9,723 nt of DNA, taken from positions 1 through 9,723 of the forward strand of contig CAAFWT010000161.1 of the NCBI GenBank assembly GCA_900766785.1. The letters are read 5' to 3'. A model generated the notes under the pieces. It made no database searches and had not been told where the DNA came from. It was given only the letters and a program-made list of their open reading frames with translations. Positions 1 to 7,542 of the stretch are shown here, piece after piece (position 1 is the first letter of the stretch; the number at the start of each line of letters is the position of its first letter). Origin of the DNA: an uncultured Paraprevotella sp. GTDB taxonomy: Bacteria; Bacteroidota; Bacteroidia; Bacteroidales; Bacteroidaceae. The position numbers and the translations under genes were made by a program.

Positions 1-394
1 CATAGTATGAGCCATAGAGGAAGATGTCATCAGCATTCACCTTGGGCAATGTCCATTGAGACGGCGCCAGGGGAGTCTGCTTGTAGAAGATATACGAGGC
101 ATCTCCGTGGTCGTTCAGGTAAGCCAGGCTTATGGCACTCTTCACCTCCTGGCGCATAGGACAGAAGCTGGTGTCCACATGGTTGGCACGCATGAAGTCC
201 AGGGTCTGCTGTCCCACCGTATCGGCTCCTGTCTCGCCTACAAATACGCAGGGGATGCCTGCACGCCCCACACTTATCAGACTATTGAAACTGCTGCCGC
301 CATAGACAGCAGCCTGGGGTTGTCCGTTGCGGAATATGATATCCATGATGGTCTCTCCCATCCCTATCACTTTGCGTGTATTGTATGTCTCCAT
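1..394 (-). CDS. PfkB-family carbohydrate kinase, N-terminal part (cut by window edge)
   Basis: The first 131 residues of a sugar kinase of the ribokinase/PfkB family, which phosphorylates a sugar or nucleoside with ATP in the cytoplasm; fructokinase-like is the likeliest role. What is visible is the N-terminal substrate-binding half. An early strand carries GMGETIMDI (residues 11-19), where Asp18 sits at the usual sugar-binding position. The family Gly-Gly stretch GGSSFN (32-37) leads into a helix ending SVGRAGIP, then VGETGADTVGQ (52-62). The ATP-binding and catalytic GAGD end lies outside the window, so the sugar cannot be named. The ATG at 394 shares its A with the TGA stop of the upstream patatin gene (TGATG), which fixes the start and implies translational coupling in one operon. 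The family call is secure; the substrate is not known. Confidence 0.9.
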   Translation of the reverse strand, partial: METYNTRKVIGMGETIMDIIFRNGQPQAAVYGGSSFNSLISVGRAGIPCVFVGETGADTVGQQTLDFMRANHVDTSFCPMRQEVKSAISLAYLNDHGDASYIFYKQTPLAPSQWTLPKVNADDIFLYGSYY

Positions 395-1266
395 CAGTTG
401 CTTGTGTGTTTCGTTTGTTCCTTGCAGATAAACTCTCTGAGCCTTGGCAGGGCTTCCATAGCTGCTTCACGTCCCAGCTGATATACTTGTTTCATGCGAT
501 TCTTGTCCTGCTGCACCCTGCCGATGGGAAGGGGACCATCAGGATGAATGACCAGCACATTTCCTTGCTCGGCTTGTTGATTCAGGTAGTCCAGCTGACT
601 GTTGTACATCTCATGGCGTCGGGCCATGGCCTTTATGATGTGTGGGTATTTCTTCATCAACAGATGAAAGAGCGGCATCAGCCTGGTTGGCTTTTTCCTA
701 AACCCATCAGGCTGTGTGAGTACCACCACACAGCGTTCATATCCTTTCTCCTGGAAATGCTTCAGGGGAATGGAGTCCGTAATGCCTCCGTCCAGCAGCA
801 GATGGTCTGCAATCCTGACAGGATGTGACAGCAGAGGCAACGAGGCCGAGGCGCGAAGCCAGTCCATATTCTCTCCTCGCAGACTTGTGAGCTGTTTGTA
901 TATGGGTTGCCCCGTGACGGCATCCGTACATACCACCTCAAAGTCCATATCGTTTTGCTCAAACTGGTCGTAATCAAACAGGTCATACTTGTCGGGTACC
1001 GTACGATAACAGAAGTGGCTGTTTACCCAGTCGCCTGTGGTGAGAAAACTCCATAATCCCATGTAGCGTGGGTCATGACGGAAACGGATGCTGTAACGGA
1101 GGGCACGTGTCGGCTGCCGGGACTTCAGGTTGCAGCCAAAGGTGGCTCCTGCTGATACGCCTATCATGCCGTCGAAGCAAATTCCTTGCTCCATCATCAC
1201 ATCAGTTACGCCTACTGTAAACATGCCTCGCAAGCCTCCTCCTTCCAGTACCAATCCCTTTTTCAT
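394..1266 (-). CDS. Patatin-like phospholipase family protein
   Basis: A 290-residue patatin-fold serine hydrolase, expected to cleave acyl groups from lipids. The oxyanion-hole glycine stretch GGGLRG is at residues 9-14, the nucleophile elbow GVSAG at 36-40 (Ser38), and the catalytic aspartate in DGG at 159-161 (Asp159), so the Ser-Asp dyad is complete. Length and motif order resemble the bacterial YjjU/RssA-type cytoplasmic patatins. There is no signal peptide or membrane segment, so a cytoplasmic place is likely. I chose the ATG at 1266 because family members begin with a short Met-Lys-Lys stretch directly before the first strand. An in-frame ATG at 1332 would add 22 residues of unlikely sequence and would lie almost at the predicted transcription start. 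It is first in a two-gene unit with the downstream sugar kinase. The physiological lipid substrate cannot be told from sequence. Confidence 0.93.
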   Translation of the reverse strand: MKKGLVLEGGGLRGMFTVGVTDVMMEQGICFDGMIGVSAGATFGCNLKSRQPTRALRYSIRFRHDPRYMGLWSFLTTGDWVNSHFCYRTVPDKYDLFDYDQFEQNDMDFEVVCTDAVTGQPIYKQLTSLRGENMDWLRASASLPLLSHPVRIADHLLLDGGITDSIPLKHFQEKGYERCVVVLTQPDGFRKKPTRLMPLFHLLMKKYPHIIKAMARRHEMYNSQLDYLNQQAEQGNVLVIHPDGPLPIGRVQQDKNRMKQVYQLGREAAMEALPRLREFICKEQTKHTSN

Positions 1267-1282
1267 ACCTGTCTTTCTTGCT

Positions 1283-1304
1283 AATGAGTCTTGAATGAGT
1301 CTTG
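1283..1304. repeat. 11-base tandem duplication in the patatin leader
   Basis: The unit aatgagtcttg occurs twice in direct succession (1283-1293 and 1294-1304), followed by a partial third aatg. It lies between the predicted promoter and the chosen ATG at 1266. If the in-frame ATG at 1332 were used, a non-triplet duplication would fall inside coding sequence, which slightly favours the shorter protein. Confidence 0.7.
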
Positions 1305-1340
1305 AATGGCTATTGAATATAGCCCTTCCCAATCGAGGTA

Positions 1341-1348
1341 CAAAAGTA
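1341..1348 (-). promoter_or_regulatory. Bacteroidetes -7 promoter box for the patatin/kinase unit
   Basis: Read on the minus strand this is TACTTTTG, an exact match to the Bacteroidetes -7 consensus TAnnTTTG. Transcription would start near 1334 and give a leader of roughly 65-70 bases before the ATG at 1266. I see no clear -33 TTTG at the usual distance, so strength cannot be judged. Confidence 0.5.
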
Positions 1349-1390
1349 TTGATTTTCTGTATTGTTCCGTAGTGAAAAGGAAAAAATGAT

Positions 1391-1398
1391 TACCTTTG
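1391..1398 (+). promoter_or_regulatory. Bacteroidetes -7 promoter box for the helicase gene
   Basis: TACCTTTG matches TAnnTTTG exactly. It ends only eight bases before the helicase ATG at 1407, so the transcript would be leaderless or nearly so. It also rules out an in-frame upstream ATG at 1386, which lies upstream of the box. It is back to back with the patatin box, with 42 bases between the two. No convincing -33 TTTG is seen. Confidence 0.55.
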
Positions 1399-1406
1399 CA
1401 GCCAAA

Positions 1407-3401
1407 ATGAAGACATTTTCAGAATTAGGACTCAGTGATGCACTGTTGCGTGCAATTGCAGAGCAGGGCTATGAGACCCCTATGCCCATCCAGGAGGAAG
1501 TAATTCCTTGGCTTACCGAAGCCGATGTAGATAATCAGCATTCAGACCTTATCGCTCTGGCACAGACAGGAACGGGAAAGACAGCAGCCTATGGTCTGCC
1601 TTTGCTGCAACTGCTTTCTTCAGAAGAGAATCTGGGTGAGGGCAAGCATGTGAGGGCATTGGTACTGGCTCCCACTCGCGAGTTGTGTATCCAGATAGCC
1701 GAGGACCTGCAGGATTTTTCACGTTATCTGCCTCATATTTCCATTCTGGCGGTATATGGCGGTGCTGGTATCGAACCTCAGATGCGTGCTCTCCGGCATG
1801 GTGTGGACATCGTGGTGGCTACGCCAGGAAGACTTATGGACCTGATGAACCGTGGAGTGGCCGATCTCTCCCTCGTGCATTATGTTGTCCTCGATGAGGC
1901 CGACGAAATGCTTTCCATGGGATTTCAGGAGGATTTGAATGCGATACTTGAAGGAGTTCCCTCCAATCATCGTACGCTGCTCTTCAGCGCCACCATGAGC
2001 AAGGAGATAGAACGCATAGCCAAGAGATACCTCAATGAGGCACATCAGATACAGGTGGGAAGCCGAAACGAAGGTTCCGAGAACGTCAATCATATATATT
2101 ATATGGTACGCGCGAAGGACAAGTATGCTGCCCTGAAGCGTGTGGTGGACTATTATCCTCGTATCTATGCCATCATCTTCTGTCGCACCAAGGCAGAGAC
2201 ACAGGAAGTGGCCGACAATCTGATACGTGACGGATACAATGCCGATGCCCTGCATGGAGATCTCTCACAGCAGCAGCGTGACCTCACCATGCAGAAGTTC
2301 CGACATCATCGTACCCAACTGCTGGTGGCCACAGATGTGGCTGCTCGAGGACTTGATGTGGACGATCTCACCCATGTCATCAATTATGGACTGCCCGACG
2401 ATGTGGAGAGCTATACCCACAGGAGTGGCCGAACAGGCCGAGCCGGAAAGAAGGGGACAAGCATCAGCATCGTCAATATGCGAGAACGCTCGCGCATCCG
2501 ACAGGTGGAGAAGCAGATACAGAAGTCATTCGCACAGGGCACATTACCCGAACCGCGAGAGATATGTTCCAAGCAGCTCTATCATGTGATAGATGACATC
2601 GAAAGGGTGGAGGTCGACGAGGAGGAGATAGCTCCCTTTATGAGTGAGGTACAGAAACGATGGGAATGGCTCGACAAGGAAGACCTCATCAAGCGTGTCC
2701 TCAGTCGTGAGTTCGGACGTTTCCTTCAGTACTATGCCAATGCGCCAGAAATTGAACTCATCACGGAGGGCAAGCAGACACGTGAGCACGCAGAACAGCC
2801 AGGACGTCGCCGCAGGGGCGACCATGCTGCCGAGGAGGGATACACCCGCCTGTTTATCAATGTGGGTAAGATAGACGGAATGTTTGCACGCGAAATCATA
2901 GGCATGCTCAATAAGTATGTGCATGGGGACAAAGTGAATGTGGGACGCATTGACCTGATGCGCAATTTCTCTTTCGTGGAAGTGGCCGAGCAGGATGCCG
3001 ACCGTGTGATACGTGCTCTGAAGCATGGTGTGACGGTAAAGGGACGCAGTGTGGTGGCTGACCGCAGCGATTCAGAACCAGAAGGGCGTACGGAAAGAGC
3101 AGGCAGACAGGACCGAAAGCGTGCTGCACGCAACAAGGGAGATCGTGAGGAGAGAAACTCTCGGCGCAAGGAGGTATCCAGAGGAGAGGCAAACTCCTCC
3201 AGGCGTAAACCTTCAAGGGAAGAAAGGGGATACACGGAGGCGCGTGGAAAGAAATACACCAAGGAGGACTGGATGAAGTTCCTGCATCCCGACAAGGCAC
3301 AGCCTAAGGGCAAAGATGGTCTCGTGGGAGAGATTCCCGACTTCTCTGAGGAGGGATGGGCACGTCGCCGGCCTGCCAGGAAAGACAAGGGCGACAATTA
3401 A
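1407..3401 (+). CDS. DEAD-box RNA helicase with C-terminal DbpA RNA-binding domain
   Basis: A 664-residue ATP-dependent RNA helicase of the DeaD/CsdA type, which unwinds RNA duplexes in ribosome assembly and mRNA turnover in the cytoplasm. All core motifs are intact: Q motif around GYETPMPIQ (21-29), motif I AQTGTGKT (52-59), Ia PTREL (89-93), TPGR (139-142), DEAD (163-166), SAT (194-196), ARGLDVDD (313-320) and HRSGRTGR (338-345). A DbpA-type RRM-like domain follows at about 479-552. The last 110 or so residues are rich in Arg, Lys and Glu, an expected disordered RNA-binding tail. The ATG at 1407 was chosen because its product opens like other family members (MKTFSELGLSDALLRAI) and because upstream starts overlap or precede the promoter box. 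It is followed 51 bases later, with no visible terminator, by the S46 peptidase gene, so read-through is possible. The symbol deaD/csdA is plausible but the paralogue cannot be fixed. Confidence 0.96.
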   Translation: MKTFSELGLSDALLRAIAEQGYETPMPIQEEVIPWLTEADVDNQHSDLIALAQTGTGKTAAYGLPLLQLLSSEENLGEGKHVRALVLAPTRELCIQIAEDLQDFSRYLPHISILAVYGGAGIEPQMRALRHGVDIVVATPGRLMDLMNRGVADLSLVHYVVLDEADEMLSMGFQEDLNAILEGVPSNHRTLLFSATMSKEIERIAKRYLNEAHQIQVGSRNEGSENVNHIYYMVRAKDKYAALKRVVDYYPRIYAIIFCRTKAETQEVADNLIRDGYNADALHGDLSQQQRDLTMQKFRHHRTQLLVATDVAARGLDVDDLTHVINYGLPDDVESYTHRSGRTGRAGKKGTSISIVNMRERSRIRQVEKQIQKSFAQGTLPEPREICSKQLYHVIDDIERVEVDEEEIAPFMSEVQKRWEWLDKEDLIKRVLSREFGRFLQYYANAPEIELITEGKQTREHAEQPGRRRRGDHAAEEGYTRLFINVGKIDGMFAREIIGMLNKYVHGDKVNVGRIDLMRNFSFVEVAEQDADRVIRALKHGVTVKGRSVVADRSDSEPEGRTERAGRQDRKRAARNKGDREERNSRRKEVSRGEANSSRRKPSREERGYTEARGKKYTKEDWMKFLHPDKAQPKGKDGLVGEIPDFSEEGWARRRPARKDKGDN

Positions 3402-3452
3402 AAACAGCACATAAAGAAACAATAACCTATAAATAATCATTTGTTAAGTTCG

Positions 3453-5600
3453 ATGAAGATAAAAATATTATGGTTAGCCATGTTGGCTTTCTCCATGGGA
3501 GCATATGCCGACGAGGGAATGTGGATGTTGAGCCGGATAGACGGCAAGACATCTGAAACGATGAAGAGTTTGGGACTGCAGATGGGACCCCGTGATTTGT
3601 ATGACACAGAGGGAGGAAGCCTGAAGGATGCAGTGGTTGACTTTGGAGATTTCTGCTCTGGCGTAGTGGTGAGTCCCGACGGACTTGTCTTCACCAACCA
3701 TCATTGCGGTTATGGCGCCATTCAGGCCCTGTCCACTCCCGAGGATGATATCCTTACCAATGGCTTTGTTGCCCATAAGCATAGCGAGGAACGTCCTGTG
3801 GAGGGTCTATTTGTGAAGTTTCTGGTACGTACCGAGGAGTGTACTTCGCGTGTGATGACTGCCCTCGACAGCATTTACAGAGCCAATCCTCAGGAGGAGC
3901 CTCGTCATATAGATCTCCATAAGGCCGACAGTATCTGCCAAGCCATAGAGCGGGAGTATGCCAAGGCCAATCCCACGCTGCAGTGTCAGGTGAAATCTTA
4001 TTATGGTGGAAATGCTTATTATGTGAGTCTGTATCGCGTTTATCGCGACGTGCGACTGGTCTTCACAGCCACAGAGACACTGGGTAAGTTCGGAGGAGAT
4101 ACCGACAACTGGATGTGGCCCCGTCAGACTTGTGACTTCAGCGTGTTCCGTGTCTATGCCAAGGCCGATGGTACTCCCTCGGAGTATAGTGAAAACAATG
4201 TGCCTCTGAAGACCACCCGTTATGCTCAGGTGAGCACAGAGGGTTATCGTCCTGGAGATTATTGCATGACGGTGGGTTATCCTGGCAGCACCAGCCGATA
4301 TCTCAGTTCGTGGGGTATCAGCGAACGTGTCAACGACAGGAATGTGAGCACCATCCAGGTGCGTGGCCGTAAGCAGGAGGTGTGGAAGAAGTTTATGGAC
4401 GCAGACAGAGCGGTGGGCATCAAGTATGCCAGCAAGTGGGCCAGCAGCAGTAATTACTGGAAGAATTCCATAGGCATGAACAAGGCCATTGCCGACCTCG
4501 ATGTGATAGGACAGAAGCAGCAGCTGGAGAAGAACATCCAGGACTGGTATTCTGCCGATGACGGTCTGAAACGCCGCTTTGGAGAGATGTTCTCCAAGCT
4601 GGAGACAGCCTATGCAGCGCGTCGCCAGTCGGTACATGCACAGGGATTCTTCAACGAGACCTTCATGCGCGGTATAGAGATTTATCGTGTGGCTCGTGCT
4701 TTGAATATGCTTCCTCAGGATGCCGGAAGTGATCAGGTTACAGCCACCAAGGAGAGTCTGAAGCGCTTCTTCAAGGATTATGACGCACGACTGGATGAGG
4801 CCACCATGGCTGCCCTGCTGGAGAACTACCGTCAGCAGGTTCCCGACAAGAAGTTCCATCCTGCATGTTATCAGGTGATAGACAGCCTCTATCAGGGCAA
4901 CTGTGCTGCTTATGCGCGTGACCTCTATGCACGCACCATATGTCTGGATACCACTTGCATAGACCGACTCCTGGCCGACAGTACCTTGCGTGAGAGTGAT
5001 CCTGCATTGGTGTATGCCGACGGGCTGCCCGACATGATGCAGCAGATGGTAGGTGCCCAGCGCGAGAACAACAACATCATCAATTACAATGAGCGTCTGC
5101 TCACCCAGGCTCTGCTGGAAATGGAACAGGACGAACCACACTACAGTGATGCCAACTTCACCATGCGCCTCTCCTATGGATTCATTCAGGATTACACTTC
5201 CCAGGGTACTCATTTCGATTATTACACCAATGCCAAGAGTCTCCTCGATAAGGCTGCCAAGCAGGACGAAATAGAAGATTACCGCCTGGAGGATGATATC
5301 GTGAATCTTCTGAAGAAGGGTCAGTGGGGCAGATATGCCGACAAGCAGACAGGTGACTTGCATCTGTGCTTCCTTTCCAATAATGATATCACGGGTGGCA
5401 ACTCCGGTAGCCCTATGTTTAATGGAAAGGGAGAACTCATCGGTCTGGCCTTTGATGGCAACTGGGAGGCCATGTCGGGAGATATTAGTTTCGATAGTTC
5501 GCTGCAGCGCTGCATCGGTGTGGATATTCGCTTTGTGCTCTTTGTTATCGAACACTGGGGGCATGCCGATAATCTAATACGCGAATTGGGCCTCAAGTAA
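3453..5600 (+). CDS. Family S46 dipeptidyl-peptidase, DPP7-like, secreted
   Basis: A 715-residue serine peptidase that removes dipeptides from the N-terminus of oligopeptides in the periplasm or at the cell surface, feeding amino-acid use in Bacteroidetes. The N-terminus is a signal peptide: Lys residues, a hydrophobic run, then a likely cut after AYA at residue 19. The chymotrypsin-fold triad is visible: His84 in TNHHCGY, Asp228 in WPRQTCDFS, and Ser651 in GGNSGSP. In the S46 family the residue 18 after the catalytic Ser separates DPP7 (Gly, hydrophobic P1) from DPP11 (Arg, acidic P1). Here it is Gly669 in AFDGNWE, so DPP7-type specificity is inferred. The length fits the family. The ATG at 3453 is preferred over an upstream TTG at 3441 because it gives a compact signal peptide. 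It converges on rpoD. Confidence 0.95.
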   Translation: MKIKILWLAMLAFSMGAYADEGMWMLSRIDGKTSETMKSLGLQMGPRDLYDTEGGSLKDAVVDFGDFCSGVVVSPDGLVFTNHHCGYGAIQALSTPEDDILTNGFVAHKHSEERPVEGLFVKFLVRTEECTSRVMTALDSIYRANPQEEPRHIDLHKADSICQAIEREYAKANPTLQCQVKSYYGGNAYYVSLYRVYRDVRLVFTATETLGKFGGDTDNWMWPRQTCDFSVFRVYAKADGTPSEYSENNVPLKTTRYAQVSTEGYRPGDYCMTVGYPGSTSRYLSSWGISERVNDRNVSTIQVRGRKQEVWKKFMDADRAVGIKYASKWASSSNYWKNSIGMNKAIADLDVIGQKQQLEKNIQDWYSADDGLKRRFGEMFSKLETAYAARRQSVHAQGFFNETFMRGIEIYRVARALNMLPQDAGSDQVTATKESLKRFFKDYDARLDEATMAALLENYRQQVPDKKFHPACYQVIDSLYQGNCAAYARDLYARTICLDTTCIDRLLADSTLRESDPALVYADGLPDMMQQMVGAQRENNNIINYNERLLTQALLEMEQDEPHYSDANFTMRLSYGFIQDYTSQGTHFDYYTNAKSLLDKAAKQDEIEDYRLEDDIVNLLKKGQWGRYADKQTGDLHLCFLSNNDITGGNSGSPMFNGKGELIGLAFDGNWEAMSGDISFDSSLQRCIGVDIRFVLFVIEHWGHADNLIRELGLK

Positions 5601-5632
5601 TCCGGGGCCTTTTGACTTGGGGCGCGTTTTTT
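5590..5632 (+). terminator. Probable intrinsic terminator of the S46 peptidase gene
   Basis: The arms 5590-5598 (gcctcaagt) and 5615-5623 (acttggggc) pair over nine bases with one G-T wobble. Three bases later comes a run of six T (5627-5632). The left arm overlaps the end of the gene and its stop codon. The 16-base loop is larger than ideal, so the call is moderate. Confidence 0.5.
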
Positions 5633-5655
5633 GCTCTCCAGGTGCAGATACAGAA

Positions 5656-5698
5656 AGAGAGAGGGAGGAAAATGATTGTTGTTTTCCTCCCTCTCTCT
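5656..5698. repeat. 17-base perfect purine/pyrimidine hairpin between convergent genes
   Basis: The arm 5656-5672 (agagagagggaggaaaa) is perfectly complementary to 5682-5698, with a nine-base loop. One arm is all purine and the other all pyrimidine. It sits in the 140-base gap between the 3' ends of the peptidase gene and rpoD, so both transcripts could fold it. No strong T run follows on either strand (the minus strand has only tttctgt), so it may be a terminator for rpoD or a 3'-end stabilising stem. Confidence 0.6.
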
Positions 5699-5740
5699 CT
5701 GTGATATGCCGAATGATGTCTCGGCTTATGCTGTAAGGAC

Positions 5741-6601
5741 TTATCCCAGATAGCCGCGCAATTGGCTGTTGCGCTCTGTGCAACGTAGTTTGCGGATAGC
5801 TTTCTCGCGTATCTGTCGAACTCGCTCACGTGTGAGTCCGAATTTCTCACCTATCTCTTCCAGGGTCATCTCCTGGTGATTGATGCCATAGCTCATCTCT
5901 ATGATTTCCTTCTCACGCCCGTTGAGTGTGTTCAGGGCTCTTTCAATCTCCGTAGAAAGGCTCTCGCTCATCATGGCACGGTCGGTGGTGGGTGCATTGG
6001 AATCGGACATCACATCCAGCAGAGTGTTGTCTTCGCCAGCCACGAATGGAGCATCCATACTTACGTGACGACCGCTTGCACGCAGTGAGTCATCTATCTT
6101 GCCAGGCATTTCGTTGACGATGTCTGCCAATTCCTCTGTACTGGGCTTGCGTTCGTGCTCTTGCTCAAATTTGATGATAGCCTTGGATATCTTGTTGACG
6201 GCACTTACCTGGTTGAGCGGCAGGCGCACCAGACGGCTCTGCTCTGCCAAGGCTTGCAGGATGGTCTGTCTGATCCACCATACAGCATATGAGATGAACT
6301 TGAATCCTCGAGTTTCATCAAATTTCTCCGCTGCTTTGATGAGCCCTATGTTGCCCTCGCTGATGAGGTCGGGTAACGTCAGTCCTTGATTCTGGTATTG
6401 CTTGGCCACACTGACCACAAAGCGCAGGTTGGCAAGTACAAGCTTATCCAAAGCGGCCCTGTCACCTTTGCGGATGCGCTGGGTAAGCTCCACTTCTTCT
6501 TCTACGGTAATCAAGTTTTCGCGGCCTATTTCCTGAAGGTATTTCTCGAAAGCTTCACCTTCGCGGGCTGTGATACTCTTGTTGATTTTAAGTTGTCTCA
6601 T
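5741..6601 (-). CDS. rpoD: Primary RNA polymerase sigma factor RpoD (Bacteroidetes type)
   Basis: A 286-residue sigma-70 factor that directs RNA polymerase to housekeeping promoters. As is typical for Bacteroidetes it lacks region 1.1 and starts directly with MRQLKINKSIT. Region 1.2 lies at about 13-45. Regions 2.1-2.4 lie at about 46-116, with LVLANLRFVVSVAKQY, LPDLISEGNIGLIKA, FDETRGFKFISYAVWWIRQ and the promoter-melting aromatic residues. Region 3 is at about 117-200. Region 4 is at about 215-280, with a helix-turn-helix LEEIGEKFGLTRERVRQI (248-265). No residue of the core appears missing, and the length matches the known primary sigma of the phylum. This factor is expected to read the TAnnTTTG boxes seen elsewhere in the window. 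A box at 6679-6686 gives it a leader of about 70 bases. It is divergent from lemA and convergent with the S46 peptidase. Confidence 0.97.
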   Translation of the reverse strand: MRQLKINKSITAREGEAFEKYLQEIGRENLITVEEEVELTQRIRKGDRAALDKLVLANLRFVVSVAKQYQNQGLTLPDLISEGNIGLIKAAEKFDETRGFKFISYAVWWIRQTILQALAEQSRLVRLPLNQVSAVNKISKAIIKFEQEHERKPSTEELADIVNEMPGKIDDSLRASGRHVSMDAPFVAGEDNTLLDVMSDSNAPTTDRAMMSESLSTEIERALNTLNGREKEIIEMSYGINHQEMTLEEIGEKFGLTRERVRQIREKAIRKLRCTERNSQLRGYLG

Positions 6602-6678
6602 GTTATCCTTATATTGTATGTAAAGGTCTGTTCCTCTTTTTTATCTTGTAGATTTTGGCTAATATGCATACAGACATG

Positions 6679-6686
6679 CAAAGGTA
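6679..6686 (-). promoter_or_regulatory. Bacteroidetes -7 promoter box for rpoD
   Basis: Minus-strand TACCTTTG is an exact TAnnTTTG match 77 bases upstream of the rpoD ATG. The predicted start near 6672 leaves a leader of about 70 bases. No clear -33 TTTG is visible at the expected spacing. Confidence 0.5.
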
Positions 6687-6802
6687 TGGCATTTTGCCGG
6701 ATTCTTTGCCTCAATGAGCATAAAATAGCAACAAAATGTCTCAAATAAGCAAAAATAGGTTTAATTTCTGTAAACTTAATCTTGATATGATGGGAAAATC
6801 TC

Positions 6803-6810
6803 TATCTTTG
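6803..6810 (+). promoter_or_regulatory. Bacteroidetes -7 promoter box for lemA/M48
   Basis: TATCTTTG matches TAnnTTTG. A cTTG at 6781-6784, 18 bases upstream, is a partial -33 element. Predicted start about 6815-6817, giving a leader of about 108 bases before the lemA ATG. Confidence 0.55.
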
Positions 6811-6816
6811 CAACGT

Positions 6817-6903
6817 ATGCCGCCGCACGTTGCTCGCACGCAGATAATGTCAGCAGACATTTCGTGGAGGGGACGTTCACCAGGCGTGGCATTTTATTTA
6901 TAG
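6817..6903 (+). CDS. Possible 28-residue upstream ORF in the lemA leader
   Basis: An ATG six bases after the promoter box opens a 28-codon frame ending in TAG at 6901-6903, 21 bases before the lemA ATG. The peptide begins MPPHVARTQ and resembles nothing I recognise. Its start coincides with the predicted transcription start, so if translated it would be leaderless. The GC-rich codons contrast with the AT-rich flanks. An 87-base open frame can easily arise by chance, so this is weakly supported. Confidence 0.2.
   Translation: MPPHVARTQIMSADISWRGRSPGVAFYL
6846..6861 (+). other. Small hairpin in the lemA leader
   Basis: AATGTC and GACATT form a perfect six-base stem around the tetraloop AGCA. 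Farther out, atgcc (6817-6821) can pair with ggcat (6888-6892), and aacgt (6812-6816) with acgtt (6826-6830), so the leader may fold as a whole. No known riboswitch is recognised. Confidence 0.4.
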
Positions 6904-6924
6904 AATTTAAAATTTGAAGTAATT

Positions 6925-7491
6925 ATGAGTACTGGACTGATTGTGACTTTGGTGGTTGTGGCCGTTTTGGTCATATGGGTGATTTCTATCTATAATAATC
7001 TGGTTGCTTTGAGGAACAACCGTGAGAATGCTTTTGCCAACATTGACGTGCAGCTCAAGCAGAGGTATGACCTTATCCCACAGCTCGTGGAGACGGTAAA
7101 GGGCTATGCCAAGCATGAGAAGGAGTTGCTGGAGCGTATCACTCAGGCACGTTCGGCTGCCATGAATGCCACCAGTATCAATGGTAAGATTGAGGCTGAC
7201 AACGCACTCACCTCTGCTTTGGCAGGACTGAAGGTTCAGGTGGAGGCATATCCCGAGCTGAAGGCCAATCAGAACTTCCTGCAGTTGCAGAGTGAGATTT
7301 CTGATGTGGAGAATAAGTTGGCTGCCACACGCCGTTTCTTCAACAGTGCCACCAAGGAGTTGAACAATGGTGTGCAGACATTCCCTGCTGTCTTGTTTGC
7401 AGGAATGTTTGGTTTCCATCGCGAACCTATGTTTGAGGTGCCTGCTTCAGAGCGTGCCAATTACGACAAGGCTCCCGAGGTGAAGTTCTGA
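6925..7491 (+). CDS. lemA: LemA family membrane protein
   Basis: A 188-residue LemA-family protein. It has one N-terminal transmembrane helix (about residues 5-25) with a short outer end, followed by a long helical cytoplasmic bundle. Family hallmarks are YNNLVALRNNRENAFANIDVQLKQRYDLIPQLVETVKGYAKHE directly after the membrane helix (here residues 23-65 in outline), and a C-terminal part with NxxFNSATKELNN-like sequence, FPA and a Phe-Pro-rich FGFHREPMFEV end. The function of LemA is not well settled; in many bacteria the gene sits directly upstream of an M48/HtpX-type protease and is thought to work with it. That arrangement is present here, with a 51-base gap and no terminator, so the two are probably co-transcribed from the box at 6803-6810. 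Confidence 0.95.
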   Translation: MSTGLIVTLVVVAVLVIWVISIYNNLVALRNNRENAFANIDVQLKQRYDLIPQLVETVKGYAKHEKELLERITQARSAAMNATSINGKIEADNALTSALAGLKVQVEAYPELKANQNFLQLQSEISDVENKLAATRRFFNSATKELNNGVQTFPAVLFAGMFGFHREPMFEVPASERANYDKAPEVKF

Positions 7492-7542
7492 TAGGTCATC
7501 CATTCCTTCCTATTATATATATAGACAAATTTTGGTAGGTTG

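Larger units (their letters stand above)
6602..6924. other. Divergent intergenic region between rpoD and lemA
   Basis: An AT-rich 323-base gap that holds one outward-facing promoter box for each flanking gene and a structured lemA leader, described in separate entries. I see no tRNA, other RNA gene or additional long ORF in it. Confidence 0.8.

Noticed and set aside
1267..1332. N-terminal extension of the patatin protein to an ATG at 1332
   Set aside because: The extra 22 residues do not resemble family members, span an 11-base tandem duplication, and the ATG sits at the predicted transcription start. Leaderless use cannot be wholly excluded.
2732..3397. A 221-codon open frame on the minus strand
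   Set aside because: It is antisense to the DbpA domain and basic tail of the helicase; its Ser/Pro/Arg-rich translation is typical of a shadow frame.
3807..5564. A 585-codon open frame on the minus strand
   Set aside because: It lies wholly inside the S46 peptidase gene, which has a signal peptide, full catalytic triad and family length. The antisense translation has no recognisable motifs; it is a by-product of codon bias in the sense gene.
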